From the NCBI GenBank assembly GCA_030606805.1, contig JAUWFS010000032.1, forward strand, positions 1 through 21,228: DNA of 21,228 nt. The letters are read 5' to 3'. Under the pieces are notes generated by a model. It was not told where the DNA came from and searched no databases. It saw nothing but the letters and a program-made list of their open reading frames with translations. Below, one piece after another: positions 7,204 to 15,466 of the stretch. Position 1 is the first letter of the stretch. Each line of letters starts with the position of its first letter. This DNA comes from B13-G4 sp030606805 (lineage in GTDB: Bacteria; Desulfobacterota; Desulfobacteria; Desulfobacterales; ETH-SRB1). The position numbers and the translations under genes are program-made.

Positions 7204-9407
7204 TACATCAACGGATCCATTGTAAGAACGGGATGCCCTTTCTCCTCAAGAAAAGGAAGAATTTCTTCTTCCGTAGTTCCAATTGTTTCATCAGCAATCA
7301 TATCCGCAAAATCAGGGATACCCATTTCCTCGCATATAGGCTTCATGCGTTCGGCAATTTCCTCTTTCAGCATTTTTGGAAGCCATACCACACGTTTTAA
7401 GCCTCCTTCAGCCAGCAAAAACTTCCTGCTGCAAATATAATGTTTACTTACACCAAGAAAACCGGGTGTCTGGTTTCCACCACCTACCATGCCGGCAAGA
7501 GTCGTAAATTTCATTCCGCATGGTGTCATTCCCATAGAATCTCTATTTACTACCATAATGCCATTACACATGGGAAGGATTGTGGCTACACACTCAAAGC
7601 AGCCACATGCCGTCATTGGAAAATCCATCAGGCTGTAAGCGCTTACCTGCTCAACTTTCTGGCGTGATGCTTTATTTACAAAATCAGTAACTCCCTTCCA
7701 CCGTCCAAGAACGGGTTCCGTACATTCCCCTTTTATAATAGGCTGATTCGGGCCTGTAGGATTGATCTCAAAAGAAGCCTTACAGTCAAGCCAGTTATAA
7801 GCGCCGCACATCCCTACGCGTTCAGGGGTAATTATGCATACATGGCTGGGAGCAAAAGACTGACACAATGTACATGAATAATAGGTCTCTTCTATTTCAT
7901 CGGTCATGCCTTCAACTCTCTCATCTCTCTCTTTATATACTCTCTTTGCCTGCGCTAAAACTTCTTTGACATTTTCTTCTTCTGTGTAAATCTTAACCTG
8001 GACTTTATCAACAATACCTCCAAAATCCTGATGGTACTTGGCATGCATAACCGTGCCGAGGTGTTTGAGCAAAAATCCTTTTTCAACAGCGGCCTTGCCC
8101 ACCCTGATCCACATAATGTTTCTCTGTCCGATGTGCATTATGCCCTGAACATAATTGACGAGATGATGGATCTGGCGTTCTAATATCGGCTCAAAATCCG
8201 ACTGCATCTTCCGGCCGGCCACTTCTATAAGCATTGCAAACGGAAGTTTATCCCCCTCTTTAACCTCATCAAGATCAGGACCAATCATTTCAACTTTTCC
8301 ATCTTCAACTTCTGACATGTCTTTTGAAACAGTCAGTTCAACTCCGAGAGTTCTTCCACCGCCGCATTCAAAATAGAGATCATCCTTGCGGATACGCTCT
8401 CCCTCAAATGCAGGACCGTAAGACATGGGAATATCCACTTTGGTGATGGAAACCTTAAGACCCCGAACTTCAATAGCCCTGGCCACAATCTTATCGTGGG
8501 GGACATTACTGACTACATGCTCGTACGTACAGATCCCTGTCGGAAGAATTTCAGGAATCTGTGTGTCAGCTATGGTCGGGAATCCCCAGTTAATACCCCC
8601 TGCCGCATTAGCATACCACTCATCACTCACGGTCCCAAGCGGCATTGCAAAGGCAAATACCCTCTCTTTATTATAATAAAGGTTTCCCTTAAAATCTCCG
8701 GGCTTAATCCCGCCAAAGGACATGGCGACACGTGTTGCAAATCCTATGGCAAACACGGTTGCCCTGTAACTCGACCCAAAAGAGACCAGCCGGGTAGGCC
8801 AACCGACCTGAACTCCGGCTTCTATCAACTGCTCTGACATGGTTTTGCCTTCGTGGTCGGCGCACATAAACACATATAGATTCTTTTCTTGAAGCTCTAT
8901 CGCAATCTTTGCCGCAATCTCAATGCTCGGCGCAGCCCCTAATATCGCAGCAAACCCCGGTGCGGTGCCATCAACAAATTCCACGCCGCGTTTTCGCATT
9001 ATAACGTCGTCGGCTGCTCCCAGCCATATGTTGTCGGGAAGCGGGTCCTCTGCCTTTGTGTAAAAATCGGGCTGCTCCAAATATAGTATCGCCTCAATGA
9101 TCTCTTCTGCAAAATAGGTAGCCATGCCGGCTTCAAGTGCAGGAGCCAGGTAGGGAAGCCAGACCTTATCGCTTACAGGCGGCGGGACAAGCTCTTTGCA
9201 CTTGTCCAGTATCCGGCGAACATCTCCCAATGTCTCTACAGGGATTCCAAGCATCCCGTAAATAATAGGAAGATAATACGTGGTATTCGGAAAGCCGATC
9301 TTTTGATCAGGCCCCCATTTCTTCAATGCTTCCTCGTATTTTTCCTCTGCCATACCCACAATTTTGTGGGCACCTCGAATTGCTGCCGAACAAATTATCT
9401 TAGACAC
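7203..9407 (-). CDS. acsB: Acetyl-CoA synthase (CODH/ACS alpha subunit)
   Basis: Condenses CO, a methyl group from the corrinoid protein and CoA to acetyl-CoA, or the reverse, at the nickel-iron A-cluster; cytoplasmic. Its 734 residues match the bacterial type (729 in Moorella) and include the N-terminal CODH-contacting domain that archaeal CdhC lacks. The A-cluster ligands are all present: C512, C515, C524 and C534 for the 4Fe-4S cluster, and C601-G602-C603 in TACGCFEC for the distal nickel. They are offset by exactly six from Moorella C506, C509, C518, C528 and C595-G596-C597. The start is GTG at 9407, with GAGGGA 6 nt upstream. The gene follows acsD across a gap that holds a large inverted repeat. 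The partner CODH gene acsA is not in this window. Confidence 0.97.
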   Translation of the reverse strand: MSKIICSAAIRGAHKIVGMAEEKYEEALKKWGPDQKIGFPNTTYYLPIIYGMLGIPVETLGDVRRILDKCKELVPPPVSDKVWLPYLAPALEAGMATYFAEEIIEAILYLEQPDFYTKAEDPLPDNIWLGAADDVIMRKRGVEFVDGTAPGFAAILGAAPSIEIAAKIAIELQEKNLYVFMCADHEGKTMSEQLIEAGVQVGWPTRLVSFGSSYRATVFAIGFATRVAMSFGGIKPGDFKGNLYYNKERVFAFAMPLGTVSDEWYANAAGGINWGFPTIADTQIPEILPTGICTYEHVVSNVPHDKIVARAIEVRGLKVSITKVDIPMSYGPAFEGERIRKDDLYFECGGGRTLGVELTVSKDMSEVEDGKVEMIGPDLDEVKEGDKLPFAMLIEVAGRKMQSDFEPILERQIHHLVNYVQGIMHIGQRNIMWIRVGKAAVEKGFLLKHLGTVMHAKYHQDFGGIVDKVQVKIYTEEENVKEVLAQAKRVYKERDERVEGMTDEIEETYYSCTLCQSFAPSHVCIITPERVGMCGAYNWLDCKASFEINPTGPNQPIIKGECTEPVLGRWKGVTDFVNKASRQKVEQVSAYSLMDFPMTACGCFECVATILPMCNGIMVVNRDSMGMTPCGMKFTTLAGMVGGGNQTPGFLGVSKHYICSRKFLLAEGGLKRVVWLPKMLKEEIAERMKPICEEMGIPDFADMIADETIGTTEEEILPFLEEKGHPVLTMDPLM

Positions 9408-9432
9408 TGTTTATCCCTCTCATAAAGTTAGC

Positions 9433-9538
9433 TATAGACTTTCAGATAATTAATTTCACTGTGTTATCAGTCGTCGACGTATAACTAATACGCCTTCCTC
9501 CTTCTGGCCTTGTGAAATTAATTATCTGAAAGTCTATA
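9433..9538. mobile_element. MITE-like element with 27-bp perfect terminal inverted repeats
   Basis: The arms at 9433-9459 and 9512-9538 are perfect reverse complements over 27 bp, beginning TATAGACTTTCAGATAATTA, and enclose 52 bp without coding potential. The total of 106 bp, the perfect arms, the TA-rich ends and the intergenic position fit a miniature inverted-repeat element of the IS630/mariner type, which duplicates TA. The left arm ends 25 bp before the acsB start, so the acsD-acsB transcript would carry a very stable hairpin just upstream of the acsB ribosome site. A cis-acting processing or attenuation structure is the alternative. Confidence 0.55.
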
Positions 9539-9563
9539 ATAGCTGATAGCTAAAAGGAAATTT

Positions 9564-10514
9564 CTATTTTTCAGCCATTAAATCATTAATTGATTCTTTG
9601 ACCAAACTAATCGCCTCAGGATGTCTCATCACCAGGATATCAGCTCCGGCAAGGAGTACACACTGAGCTGTTAAGGCCTCAATCAATATACCTCTCTTTT
9701 TCATATCTCCCAGCAGCGGCGCTTCCGATTCAGGTACTTTAACCTCTTTTGTCTTCCACACTTCTCTGGCAAGATTAGAAATAATTGGAAACTGAAGCCT
9801 TTCATCTTCCTGAATTAACGCTGCCATTCGAATCCGTTCCATTACACTGTAACAATATTCAAGTCCATATCCCAAAGCACCGGTTGACGGATCAATAATA
9901 ATCTTTTCATCCGGCACATTTAAATTTCCTAAAAGAATATTAAGCTGCTTGGCGAGATTTATATCAATTGGCGTTGAAGCAAGCACAGTATGCTTATAGC
10001 CTATAGCCGTAGCCCCAATCGCACGATAGTTCCCTTCTGCAACAGGGCCTATAATCAAGTTCCTGCCCTCACAAACTTCGCAAACCGCCTTTAATACATC
10101 AGTATCCTTTTCAACATTGCTACATCCAAAAACAATCATTGGAACATCCACTGCATCAGAGACTTCTTTAGTGATTTTAGCAGCCTCGTCGGCTGAAATG
10201 TCCTTATCATTGGGATCGGTGCTAGCCAGTTGCAATGCAATCATTTCCGCCCCATATGTGTCAACGCATTTACGAGCCCATGCAGCCGGCTCCTTAATAA
10301 CGTCGGCAAACGGTTCCAATGCCGTATCAGGCCAGTCTTCGGGTTCACTGTCATAAACCTCCATCGCTATCTTCGGAGGATTAGGCATTTCACCTTCAAA
10401 TAGATGAAACGGATAACACGATTCACCACCAACAATAATAGTATTTCCTTCCCGTCCCAACGGGATTTCCCTTATTTTTCCTGTGTAAGAAACCTTTGGT
10501 ACCTCAAAAGTCAT
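9564..10514 (-). CDS. acsD: Corrinoid iron-sulfur protein small subunit
   Basis: Small (delta) subunit of the corrinoid iron-sulfur protein, which pairs with AcsC to hold the cobamide that carries the methyl group to AcsB. Its 316 residues are close to the usual 320 or so. Typical segments are the N-terminal IREIPLGREGNTIIVGGES, the barrel strand AEMIALQLASTDPNDKD, IIIDPSTGALGYGLEYCYSV and LLAGADILVMRHPEAI. No Fe-S cysteine motif is expected or seen. ATG at 10514 is preceded by a run of six Gs about 8 nt upstream, a usable ribosome site. It lies between metF (upstream) and acsB. Confidence 0.94.
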   Translation of the reverse strand: MTFEVPKVSYTGKIREIPLGREGNTIIVGGESCYPFHLFEGEMPNPPKIAMEVYDSEPEDWPDTALEPFADVIKEPAAWARKCVDTYGAEMIALQLASTDPNDKDISADEAAKITKEVSDAVDVPMIVFGCSNVEKDTDVLKAVCEVCEGRNLIIGPVAEGNYRAIGATAIGYKHTVLASTPIDINLAKQLNILLGNLNVPDEKIIIDPSTGALGYGLEYCYSVMERIRMAALIQEDERLQFPIISNLAREVWKTKEVKVPESEAPLLGDMKKRGILIEALTAQCVLLAGADILVMRHPEAISLVKESINDLMAEK

Positions 10515-10552
10515 TATTTTCCCCCCTATATACCTGCTTGGTAACTACTCAG

Positions 10553-10574
10553 GTTCACGACTTTTTTCGTGAAC
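10553..10574. repeat. 8-bp hairpin between metF and acsD
   Basis: GTTCACGA (10553-10560) and TCGTGAAC (10567-10574) are exact reverse complements around a 6-nt loop CTTTTT. No U-run follows in the sense direction of the operon, so a terminator is unlikely. The neighbouring GTAACTACTCAGGTTCAC (10541-10558) recurs inverted at 15368-15385 with one mismatch, so this gap carries part of a dispersed repeat. Confidence 0.5.
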
Positions 10575-10637
10575 TGAAGCATCCGCCAATTTTTCCTGTT
10601 TTCTGTTTCCATCAACCCTAAGCCCTGATCCCTGATA

Positions 10638-11561
10638 TTATACGGTCGGCCTTGGCATCAGTCCTGCCTTTTCCACAATGCCCGGAACAATATCTTCCCA
10701 GGCAACAGCCATTATATGAACACCATGAATTCCCTTGATCTCTTTTATCTGTTCAATAATCTCAAGACATATTTTTACGCCCTCTTCTTTTGCATCTTTT
10801 GCATTCGCCATCCGATCAACTAATTCCTCAGGCACACTTAATCCGGATACGTTATTCTTCATATAACGTGCCATGCCTACGGACTTTACAGGTATTACTC
10901 CGGCCAGAATATGTACCTTTTTATCCAGGCCGCGGTCCCTGACCATATCCATCCATCTGATAAATTTAGGAACATCAAAGATGGCCTGCGTCTGAATAAA
11001 GTCCGCACCAGCCTTGATTTTTTTTGCCAGTCGGATAACGCGAAATTCAAAAGGATCGGCAAAAGGATTAGCTGCCGCTCCAAGAAAAAGCGGCACATCT
11101 CCTGATATATCATCTCCGGATAAAAATTTCTTTTCATCGCGCATATGTTTTAATGTTTGAAGAAGCTGCATAGAATCAATATCATATACACCCTTGGCTG
11201 TGGGATGGTTGCCAAACTTCTGATGATCGCCGGAAAGGCACAAAACATTTCGAATCCCCAGCGCAACAGCCCCTAAGATATCGCTTTGAATAGCAAGACG
11301 GTTTCGATCCCGCACGACCATCTGCATTACCGGCTCTACGTCAACCTGTTTTAAAATTACGCTCCCGCTCAAGCTTGACAGTCGAACGATTGCCGTCTGG
11401 TTATCAGTAACATTCAAGGCGTCGCAATGGGATTTAAGGAGTTCTCCCTTTTTCTGAATCACCTTTGCAGAGGTGCCCTTTGGAGGACCGCATTCAGCAG
11501 TTACAGAAAACTGTCCGCTGGATAATATTTTTTCTAGATTACTGCCCGATTTCATAATCAT
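10638..11561 (-). CDS. metF: Methylenetetrahydrofolate reductase, catalytic flavoprotein
   Basis: Interconverts 5,10-methylene-THF and 5-methyl-THF with FMN or FAD in a TIM barrel; cytoplasmic. The 307 residues show the family's start (SVTAECGPPKG, with the catalytic Glu of the TAE segment), CDALNVTDNQTA, NVLCLSGDH, and FIQTQAIFDVPKF. The ATG at 11561 lies 4 nt after AGGAAG; an in-frame GTG at 11564 and ATG at 11555 are alternatives. The gene begins 8 nt after the short mvhD. The order metV-hdrA-mvhD-metF, with almost no gaps, indicates a complex in which MetF reduces or oxidises the folate while MetV and Hdr proteins deliver electrons, as described for the Moorella MetVF-HdrABC-MvhD enzyme. 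Confidence 0.93.
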   Translation of the reverse strand: MIMKSGSNLEKILSSGQFSVTAECGPPKGTSAKVIQKKGELLKSHCDALNVTDNQTAIVRLSSLSGSVILKQVDVEPVMQMVVRDRNRLAIQSDILGAVALGIRNVLCLSGDHQKFGNHPTAKGVYDIDSMQLLQTLKHMRDEKKFLSGDDISGDVPLFLGAAANPFADPFEFRVIRLAKKIKAGADFIQTQAIFDVPKFIRWMDMVRDRGLDKKVHILAGVIPVKSVGMARYMKNNVSGLSVPEELVDRMANAKDAKEEGVKICLEIIEQIKEIKGIHGVHIMAVAWEDIVPGIVEKAGLMPRPTV

Positions 11562-11569
11562 CACTCTTC

Positions 11570-11998
11570 CTATATTTTAGAGTTATCTATTTTCAATGGT
11601 ATTGGGCCCAAAGTTCTGACTGTTTCAGTTACTTCTCCGGCCAGCTTGCAAAACCTGTGGGCTTCAGCGGCTGAAAAATTATAGATCTCCAATCTTTCTT
11701 TTTCTATCGATAGTTTTCCAAGTAATTTTTTAACATATTGAACTCGCTTCCTTGCCCTGAAATTTCCAGTCGAATACTCACAATTTCCTTCCAGGCATCC
11801 CATCAAACACACGCCATCGGCCCCGTTTTCCAAAGCCTTAAGAATATGTATTGTCCCGACTGCTCCTATGCAAGGCACCTTAATTATCCTTATGTTAGGC
11901 GGATATTGCAATTTTGCCGACTCTGCCAGGTCGACTGAGCAAGAGGGGCAGTAATTGCAACAAAAGGCAATAATTAAAGGCTCAAATTTACCTTTCAT
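11570..11998 (-). CDS. Short MvhD-like electron-transfer protein (Cys form)
   Basis: MvhD proteins bind a 2Fe-2S cluster and pass electrons to HdrA. From ATG at 11998 this one has 142 residues, the normal length of the family. It shows IIAFCCNYCPSCSVDLA near the N-terminus, YPPNIRIIKVPC, and GADGVCLMGCLEGNCEY, where the first Cys of GCLEGNC replaces the Sec seen in the other mvhD of this window. The start overlaps the end of hdrA by 4 nt (ATGA), showing translational coupling; a longer frame reaching back to 12037 would overlap hdrA more and lacks support. It is probably the dedicated partner of the adjacent HdrA in the MetFV complex. Confidence 0.88.
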   Translation of the reverse strand: MKGKFEPLIIAFCCNYCPSCSVDLAESAKLQYPPNIRIIKVPCIGAVGTIHILKALENGADGVCLMGCLEGNCEYSTGNFRARKRVQYVKKLLGKLSIEKERLEIYNFSAAEAHRFCKLAGEVTETVRTLGPIPLKIDNSKI

Positions 11999-14592
11999 TG
12001 GACATAATCCGTGAACGGTTCCAAAAACGCTTCGCACTCAGTTAATATCGGATCGTTCTTGAAATGCTCTAAAATAATAGCTTTAGTCGGGCATTCAACA
12101 ACGCAGATGCCGCACCCCCGACATTTTGCCGGTTCAACATATGGCTTGCCTATAGCATTTATGATCACCGCACCGGAAGGACAAATCCTGGCACATGTCA
12201 GACATGCGGCACATAATTCCAGATCAATTGATGCGACTTCATTACCGGTTGTAATGTATTCTTTAGAAAGAACAGTTACAGCCTTAGCTGCGGCAGCCTG
12301 TGCCTGAGAAATAGTTTCATCAATGGGCTTTGGGTAATGAGCAAGGCCCGCAAAATAAATACCCTTTGCAGAAAATTCAACTGGTTTAAATTTTTTATGG
12401 GCCTCACTAAAAAAACCATCTTGATTAACAGGCAACTTAAAAAGCTTTGCCAAATTTTCATTATTTCCCGGAACAATCGCTGTCTGCAAAGTTATAAAAT
12501 CAGGTTGAATTATTATATGTTCTCCAAGAAGATTGTCGAGAATCCGCACCTTGAGCCTGCCATACTGGTCTTCATCCACCTCTGGTTTGCCGTCAAGTTT
12601 ATATCTGATAAATACTATCCCTTTATCCCTGGCCTCTGTGTATAAATATTCAATTAGCCCGTATGTCCGCATATCCCTGTAGAGCACATATATTTCCATG
12701 TCCGGATTTAGCTTTTTGAGCTCCAGGGCATTTCGAAGTGCACTGGAGCAGCAAATCTTGCTGCAATATGGCCTTTCAGGTTCCCTTGAGCCTACACAAA
12801 GTATGAAGACCCAGGCATTTGCCTTTTTGATTGTATTGGGTTCTTCGGATAACATTTTATCTAACTGAAACCAGCTTAAAACACTGGAATTTTTTCCATA
12901 AAGGTATTCATCAGTTCTAAGCGGATTTGCCCCGGTTGATATAATTGTAACGCCATGCCTGATATTTTTTGTTTCAGTTGAACTTGAGATTGCTATCCTG
13001 GTACTGAAATCACCTGCATACCCGTCTGTATGTTTAACCTCGGAATTAAGACAAACATCAATCAGAGGATGATTTTCTACTTTATCTATAAGTTCTTTAA
13101 CATATGACGTTACATCTTCGCCATTAAAAGTCTTCCTCAGTTTAAGAGCATGTCCGCCGAGCTTATCGGTCTTTTCTACCAGATATGCCTTATATCCCTG
13201 ATCAGCCAGACACAGGCAGCTTACCATGCCGGTTACACCTCCGCCGACAATAAGCCCTGTTGATGCCGGCTTTTGCCCTGTCTCTTCCAGGGGCTCACGC
13301 GATGCTGCTTTGTATGCCGCTATGTTCAGTGATGAAGCACAGGCGGCTGCGCCGGCCTCGGTTATTGATTCAGGAATATCTTTTGGAGCATTAAGGGCGC
13401 CACAGACATAAATGCCCGGTACGGATGTATTAACCGGCGCAAAACTACTGGTTTCAACAAAATTATTTTTGTCAAGACTAATACCAAGATCGCGCACTAA
13501 CTTAACAGCATCCTGAGAAGGTTCTAAACCCAGCGAAAGAACGACCATATCGTATATTTCTTCAAATATCTTTCCCTGTTCATCGGCATAACGAATTAAA
13601 AGGTTATCTGTACCATCCACAGGGAAAACGTTATGCACCCTTGATCGAACAAAACGAACATCATCCTCGTCTTTTGCACGGTTGTAATATCTTTCATAAT
13701 CCTTCCCGCATACCCGCATATCCATGAAAAAAATAGTAGTGTTCAACTTTCTGTTGCTTCGTTTAGCAAGAATGGCCTGCTTGACGGCATACATACAGCA
13801 AACCGTTGAACAATAGTTATGTTTCATATCTCTTGACCCTATACACTGAAGCCATGCAATGTTTTTGGGCTCTTTTCTATCAGAAGGTCGTATCAAATGA
13901 CCGCCATAAGGGCCATTCAGGCTATGAATTCTCTCGTATTCCATGCTGGTAATAACATTTGGAAATTTAATATATTCGCAATATGATGGAACAACGGAAT
14001 CAAAACCTGTCGCCAGAATAACTGATCCGACATTAAGAGTAATGTTTTTTTCTTTTTTATCAAAATCTATGGCGTTTTCATTGCAGGCTTCCCGACAAAT
14101 ACTGCAACCCTCTTCTGCAAAATGAAGGCAGTTTTTTCTGTCAATTACATAGCTATTGGGCACAGCCTCAGGATACTCCAGATAGACAGCTTTTCTTTTT
14201 CCCAGGCCCTCGTTAAATTCGTCATTAACCTCCTCGGGACATGTTTCCGCACACAAGCCGCAGACAGTGCATTTTTCAATATCCACATATCTCGGATGCT
14301 GGGCTATTGTTACCTTAAAACTTCCTGAACTACCTTTAATATCTTTAACTTCAGATAAGGTTAATAGCTCTATATTTGTATGTGAAGCACACTCCATATG
14401 CTCATTATACCTGATACAAAAAGGGCAGTCGTTAACAGGATATGTCTTGTCAAGTTGCGCTATTTTGCCGCCGATAAACGCCGACTTTTCAATTAGATAA
14501 ACAAAATATCCCGAATCAGCCAGGTCAAGACATGCCTGAATACCAGCAATGCCCCCGCCGACTACTAATATTGATCCAAAATTAGAAAACAT
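11995..14592 (-). CDS. hdrA: HdrA-like flavoprotein with two FAD modules
   Basis: HdrA is the FAD and Fe-S subunit where electrons split in heterodisulfide-reductase-type complexes. This 865-residue chain carries two HdrA modules. Module 1 has the FAD motif VVGGGIAG at 10-17, a Cys-rich stretch DCPFCIRYNEHMEC, and ferredoxin-type clusters (CTVCGLCAETCP; CSICREAC). Module 2 has GLIVGGGVTGM around 455 and the C-terminal pair CAACLTCARICP and CRGCGICVVECP. The CHCG N-terminal domain of canonical HdrA is missing from both modules, unlike the other HdrA in this window. It begins 3 nt after metV and overlaps mvhD by 4 nt. It is likely the core of an electron-transfer complex with MetFV; bifurcation is an inference. 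Confidence 0.92.
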   Translation of the reverse strand: MFSNFGSILVVGGGIAGIQACLDLADSGYFVYLIEKSAFIGGKIAQLDKTYPVNDCPFCIRYNEHMECASHTNIELLTLSEVKDIKGSSGSFKVTIAQHPRYVDIEKCTVCGLCAETCPEEVNDEFNEGLGKRKAVYLEYPEAVPNSYVIDRKNCLHFAEEGCSICREACNENAIDFDKKEKNITLNVGSVILATGFDSVVPSYCEYIKFPNVITSMEYERIHSLNGPYGGHLIRPSDRKEPKNIAWLQCIGSRDMKHNYCSTVCCMYAVKQAILAKRSNRKLNTTIFFMDMRVCGKDYERYYNRAKDEDDVRFVRSRVHNVFPVDGTDNLLIRYADEQGKIFEEIYDMVVLSLGLEPSQDAVKLVRDLGISLDKNNFVETSSFAPVNTSVPGIYVCGALNAPKDIPESITEAGAAACASSLNIAAYKAASREPLEETGQKPASTGLIVGGGVTGMVSCLCLADQGYKAYLVEKTDKLGGHALKLRKTFNGEDVTSYVKELIDKVENHPLIDVCLNSEVKHTDGYAGDFSTRIAISSSTETKNIRHGVTIISTGANPLRTDEYLYGKNSSVLSWFQLDKMLSEEPNTIKKANAWVFILCVGSREPERPYCSKICCSSALRNALELKKLNPDMEIYVLYRDMRTYGLIEYLYTEARDKGIVFIRYKLDGKPEVDEDQYGRLKVRILDNLLGEHIIIQPDFITLQTAIVPGNNENLAKLFKLPVNQDGFFSEAHKKFKPVEFSAKGIYFAGLAHYPKPIDETISQAQAAAAKAVTVLSKEYITTGNEVASIDLELCAACLTCARICPSGAVIINAIGKPYVEPAKCRGCGICVVECPTKAIILEHFKNDPILTECEAFLEPFTDYVQ

Positions 14593-14595
14593 TTT

Positions 14596-15264
14596 TCACG
14601 CAGTTAGATCCTCTCTTACAATCTTCCTAACCCCCCCATGCCCGCTAACACTCCAGTCTTTAATGGGAAATATTTCTTCTAACTTTTCCAGTTGATTTAG
14701 AGCTTTCAAACGATCGATTATTAGTTGCCATACGCAATCAACATCAGGACTGATTTCGCATTTGCCATTCACAGATCCACCACAAGGCCCGTTTAAGAGG
14801 CCTTTTGAACACCTGGCAATGGGACACAATCCTCCTGTCCTGTCCAGGATACAATCTCCGCATCCTGCACAACGTTCCGACCAGACGCCCATTTCCTCGG
14901 TCAAGCCCATAAAAGTAGTATTAAGACCAGGCAATATCACTTTATCAGGATACCTTTCCGCCATGGCCTGAACACCTACACCACAGGCAAGCGAAAGAAC
15001 AACATCACAGTCGGCAACCAGGTCTTTAACAGAATCCAGGAACTCAAAATCGCATTGCCTCAATGTTGCATCCTCTATGATTTCAACATGCTGACCGGCC
15101 ATTTTCCTGTCCATACGAATCATCGATGCCAGAATTTCCACCTCGCGCATACCACCGGCAAAAGAAACGGCAACGCAGGTCTGACAACCCAATACTAGAA
15201 TGCGGTTATAACCACTGATCATTTTTTTGATTTCGTCAAAGTCCTTCTGTTGTCCTACAATCAT
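14596..15264 (-). CDS. metV: MetV, Fe-S/zinc partner of methylene-THF reductase
   Basis: MetV is the small subunit that binds MetF in acetogens and related anaerobes and carries electrons to its flavin. The 222 residues contain an N-terminal Rossmann-like part (RILVLGCQTCVAVSFAGG) and VVLSLACGVGVQ. The C-terminal Cys-rich domain has GCGDC, GLCPIARC, LNGPCGGSVNGKCE and VDC, the classic MTHFR C-terminal signature. ATG at 15264 follows AAGGAAGG by 10 nt. It is the first gene of the tight metV-hdrA-mvhD-metF block, with a 186-bp repeat-bearing gap upstream, so a promoter or processing point could lie there. Confidence 0.92.
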   Translation of the reverse strand: MIVGQQKDFDEIKKMISGYNRILVLGCQTCVAVSFAGGMREVEILASMIRMDRKMAGQHVEIIEDATLRQCDFEFLDSVKDLVADCDVVLSLACGVGVQAMAERYPDKVILPGLNTTFMGLTEEMGVWSERCAGCGDCILDRTGGLCPIARCSKGLLNGPCGGSVNGKCEISPDVDCVWQLIIDRLKALNQLEKLEEIFPIKDWSVSGHGGVRKIVREDLTA

Positions 15265-15292
15265 AAGTTTTTTACCTTCCTTCGTAGCAGTT

Positions 15293-15320
15293 CACGGTTG
15301 CCGGTTCACGGTTTACGGTT
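15293..15320. repeat. Heptamer array NNCGGTT x4 upstream of metV
   Basis: CACGGTT, GCCGGTT, CACGGTT and TACGGTT stand in tandem. This is the reverse complement orientation of the arrays at 7176-7203 and 15425-15466. With the latter it forms an inverted pair inside the 186-bp gap between hdrC-gltD and metV. Confidence 0.6.
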
Positions 15321-15365
15321 GGTTGCCTTGATTTCTTCATTGCTCTCTAATCTTGAATCCTGAAA

Positions 15366-15403
15366 CCGTGAATCTGAGTAGTTACAAAATACTTTAACCT
15401 CAC
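15366..15403. repeat. Segment shared with two other gaps of the window
   Basis: GTGAATCTGAGTAGTTAC (15368-15385) matches the minus strand of 10541-10558 at 17 of 18 positions. The following AAATA-nnn-TAACCTCACA (15387-15403) matches 7085-7102. Both matches lie in intergenic DNA of the same cluster, so this is a dispersed non-coding repeat rather than gene remnants. Confidence 0.5.
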
Positions 15404-15424
15404 ATAGCTGAACTTCTTGTTTTC

Positions 15425-15466
15425 AACCGTCAACTGTTAACCGTCAACTGTTAACCGTCAACCGGC
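15425..15466. repeat. Heptamer array AACNGTN overlapping the end of hdrC-gltD
   Basis: The units AACCGTC and AACTGTT alternate five times from 15425 to 15459, followed by a degenerate sixth (AACCGGC). The stop codon of the fusion gene (15451-15453) and its last residues (GPVDG) are read from the array, so the repeat has become part of the coding sequence. Confidence 0.65.

Noticed and set aside
7176..15466. Heptamer arrays as a CRISPR array
   Set aside because: Units are 7 nt and contiguous; there are no spacers.
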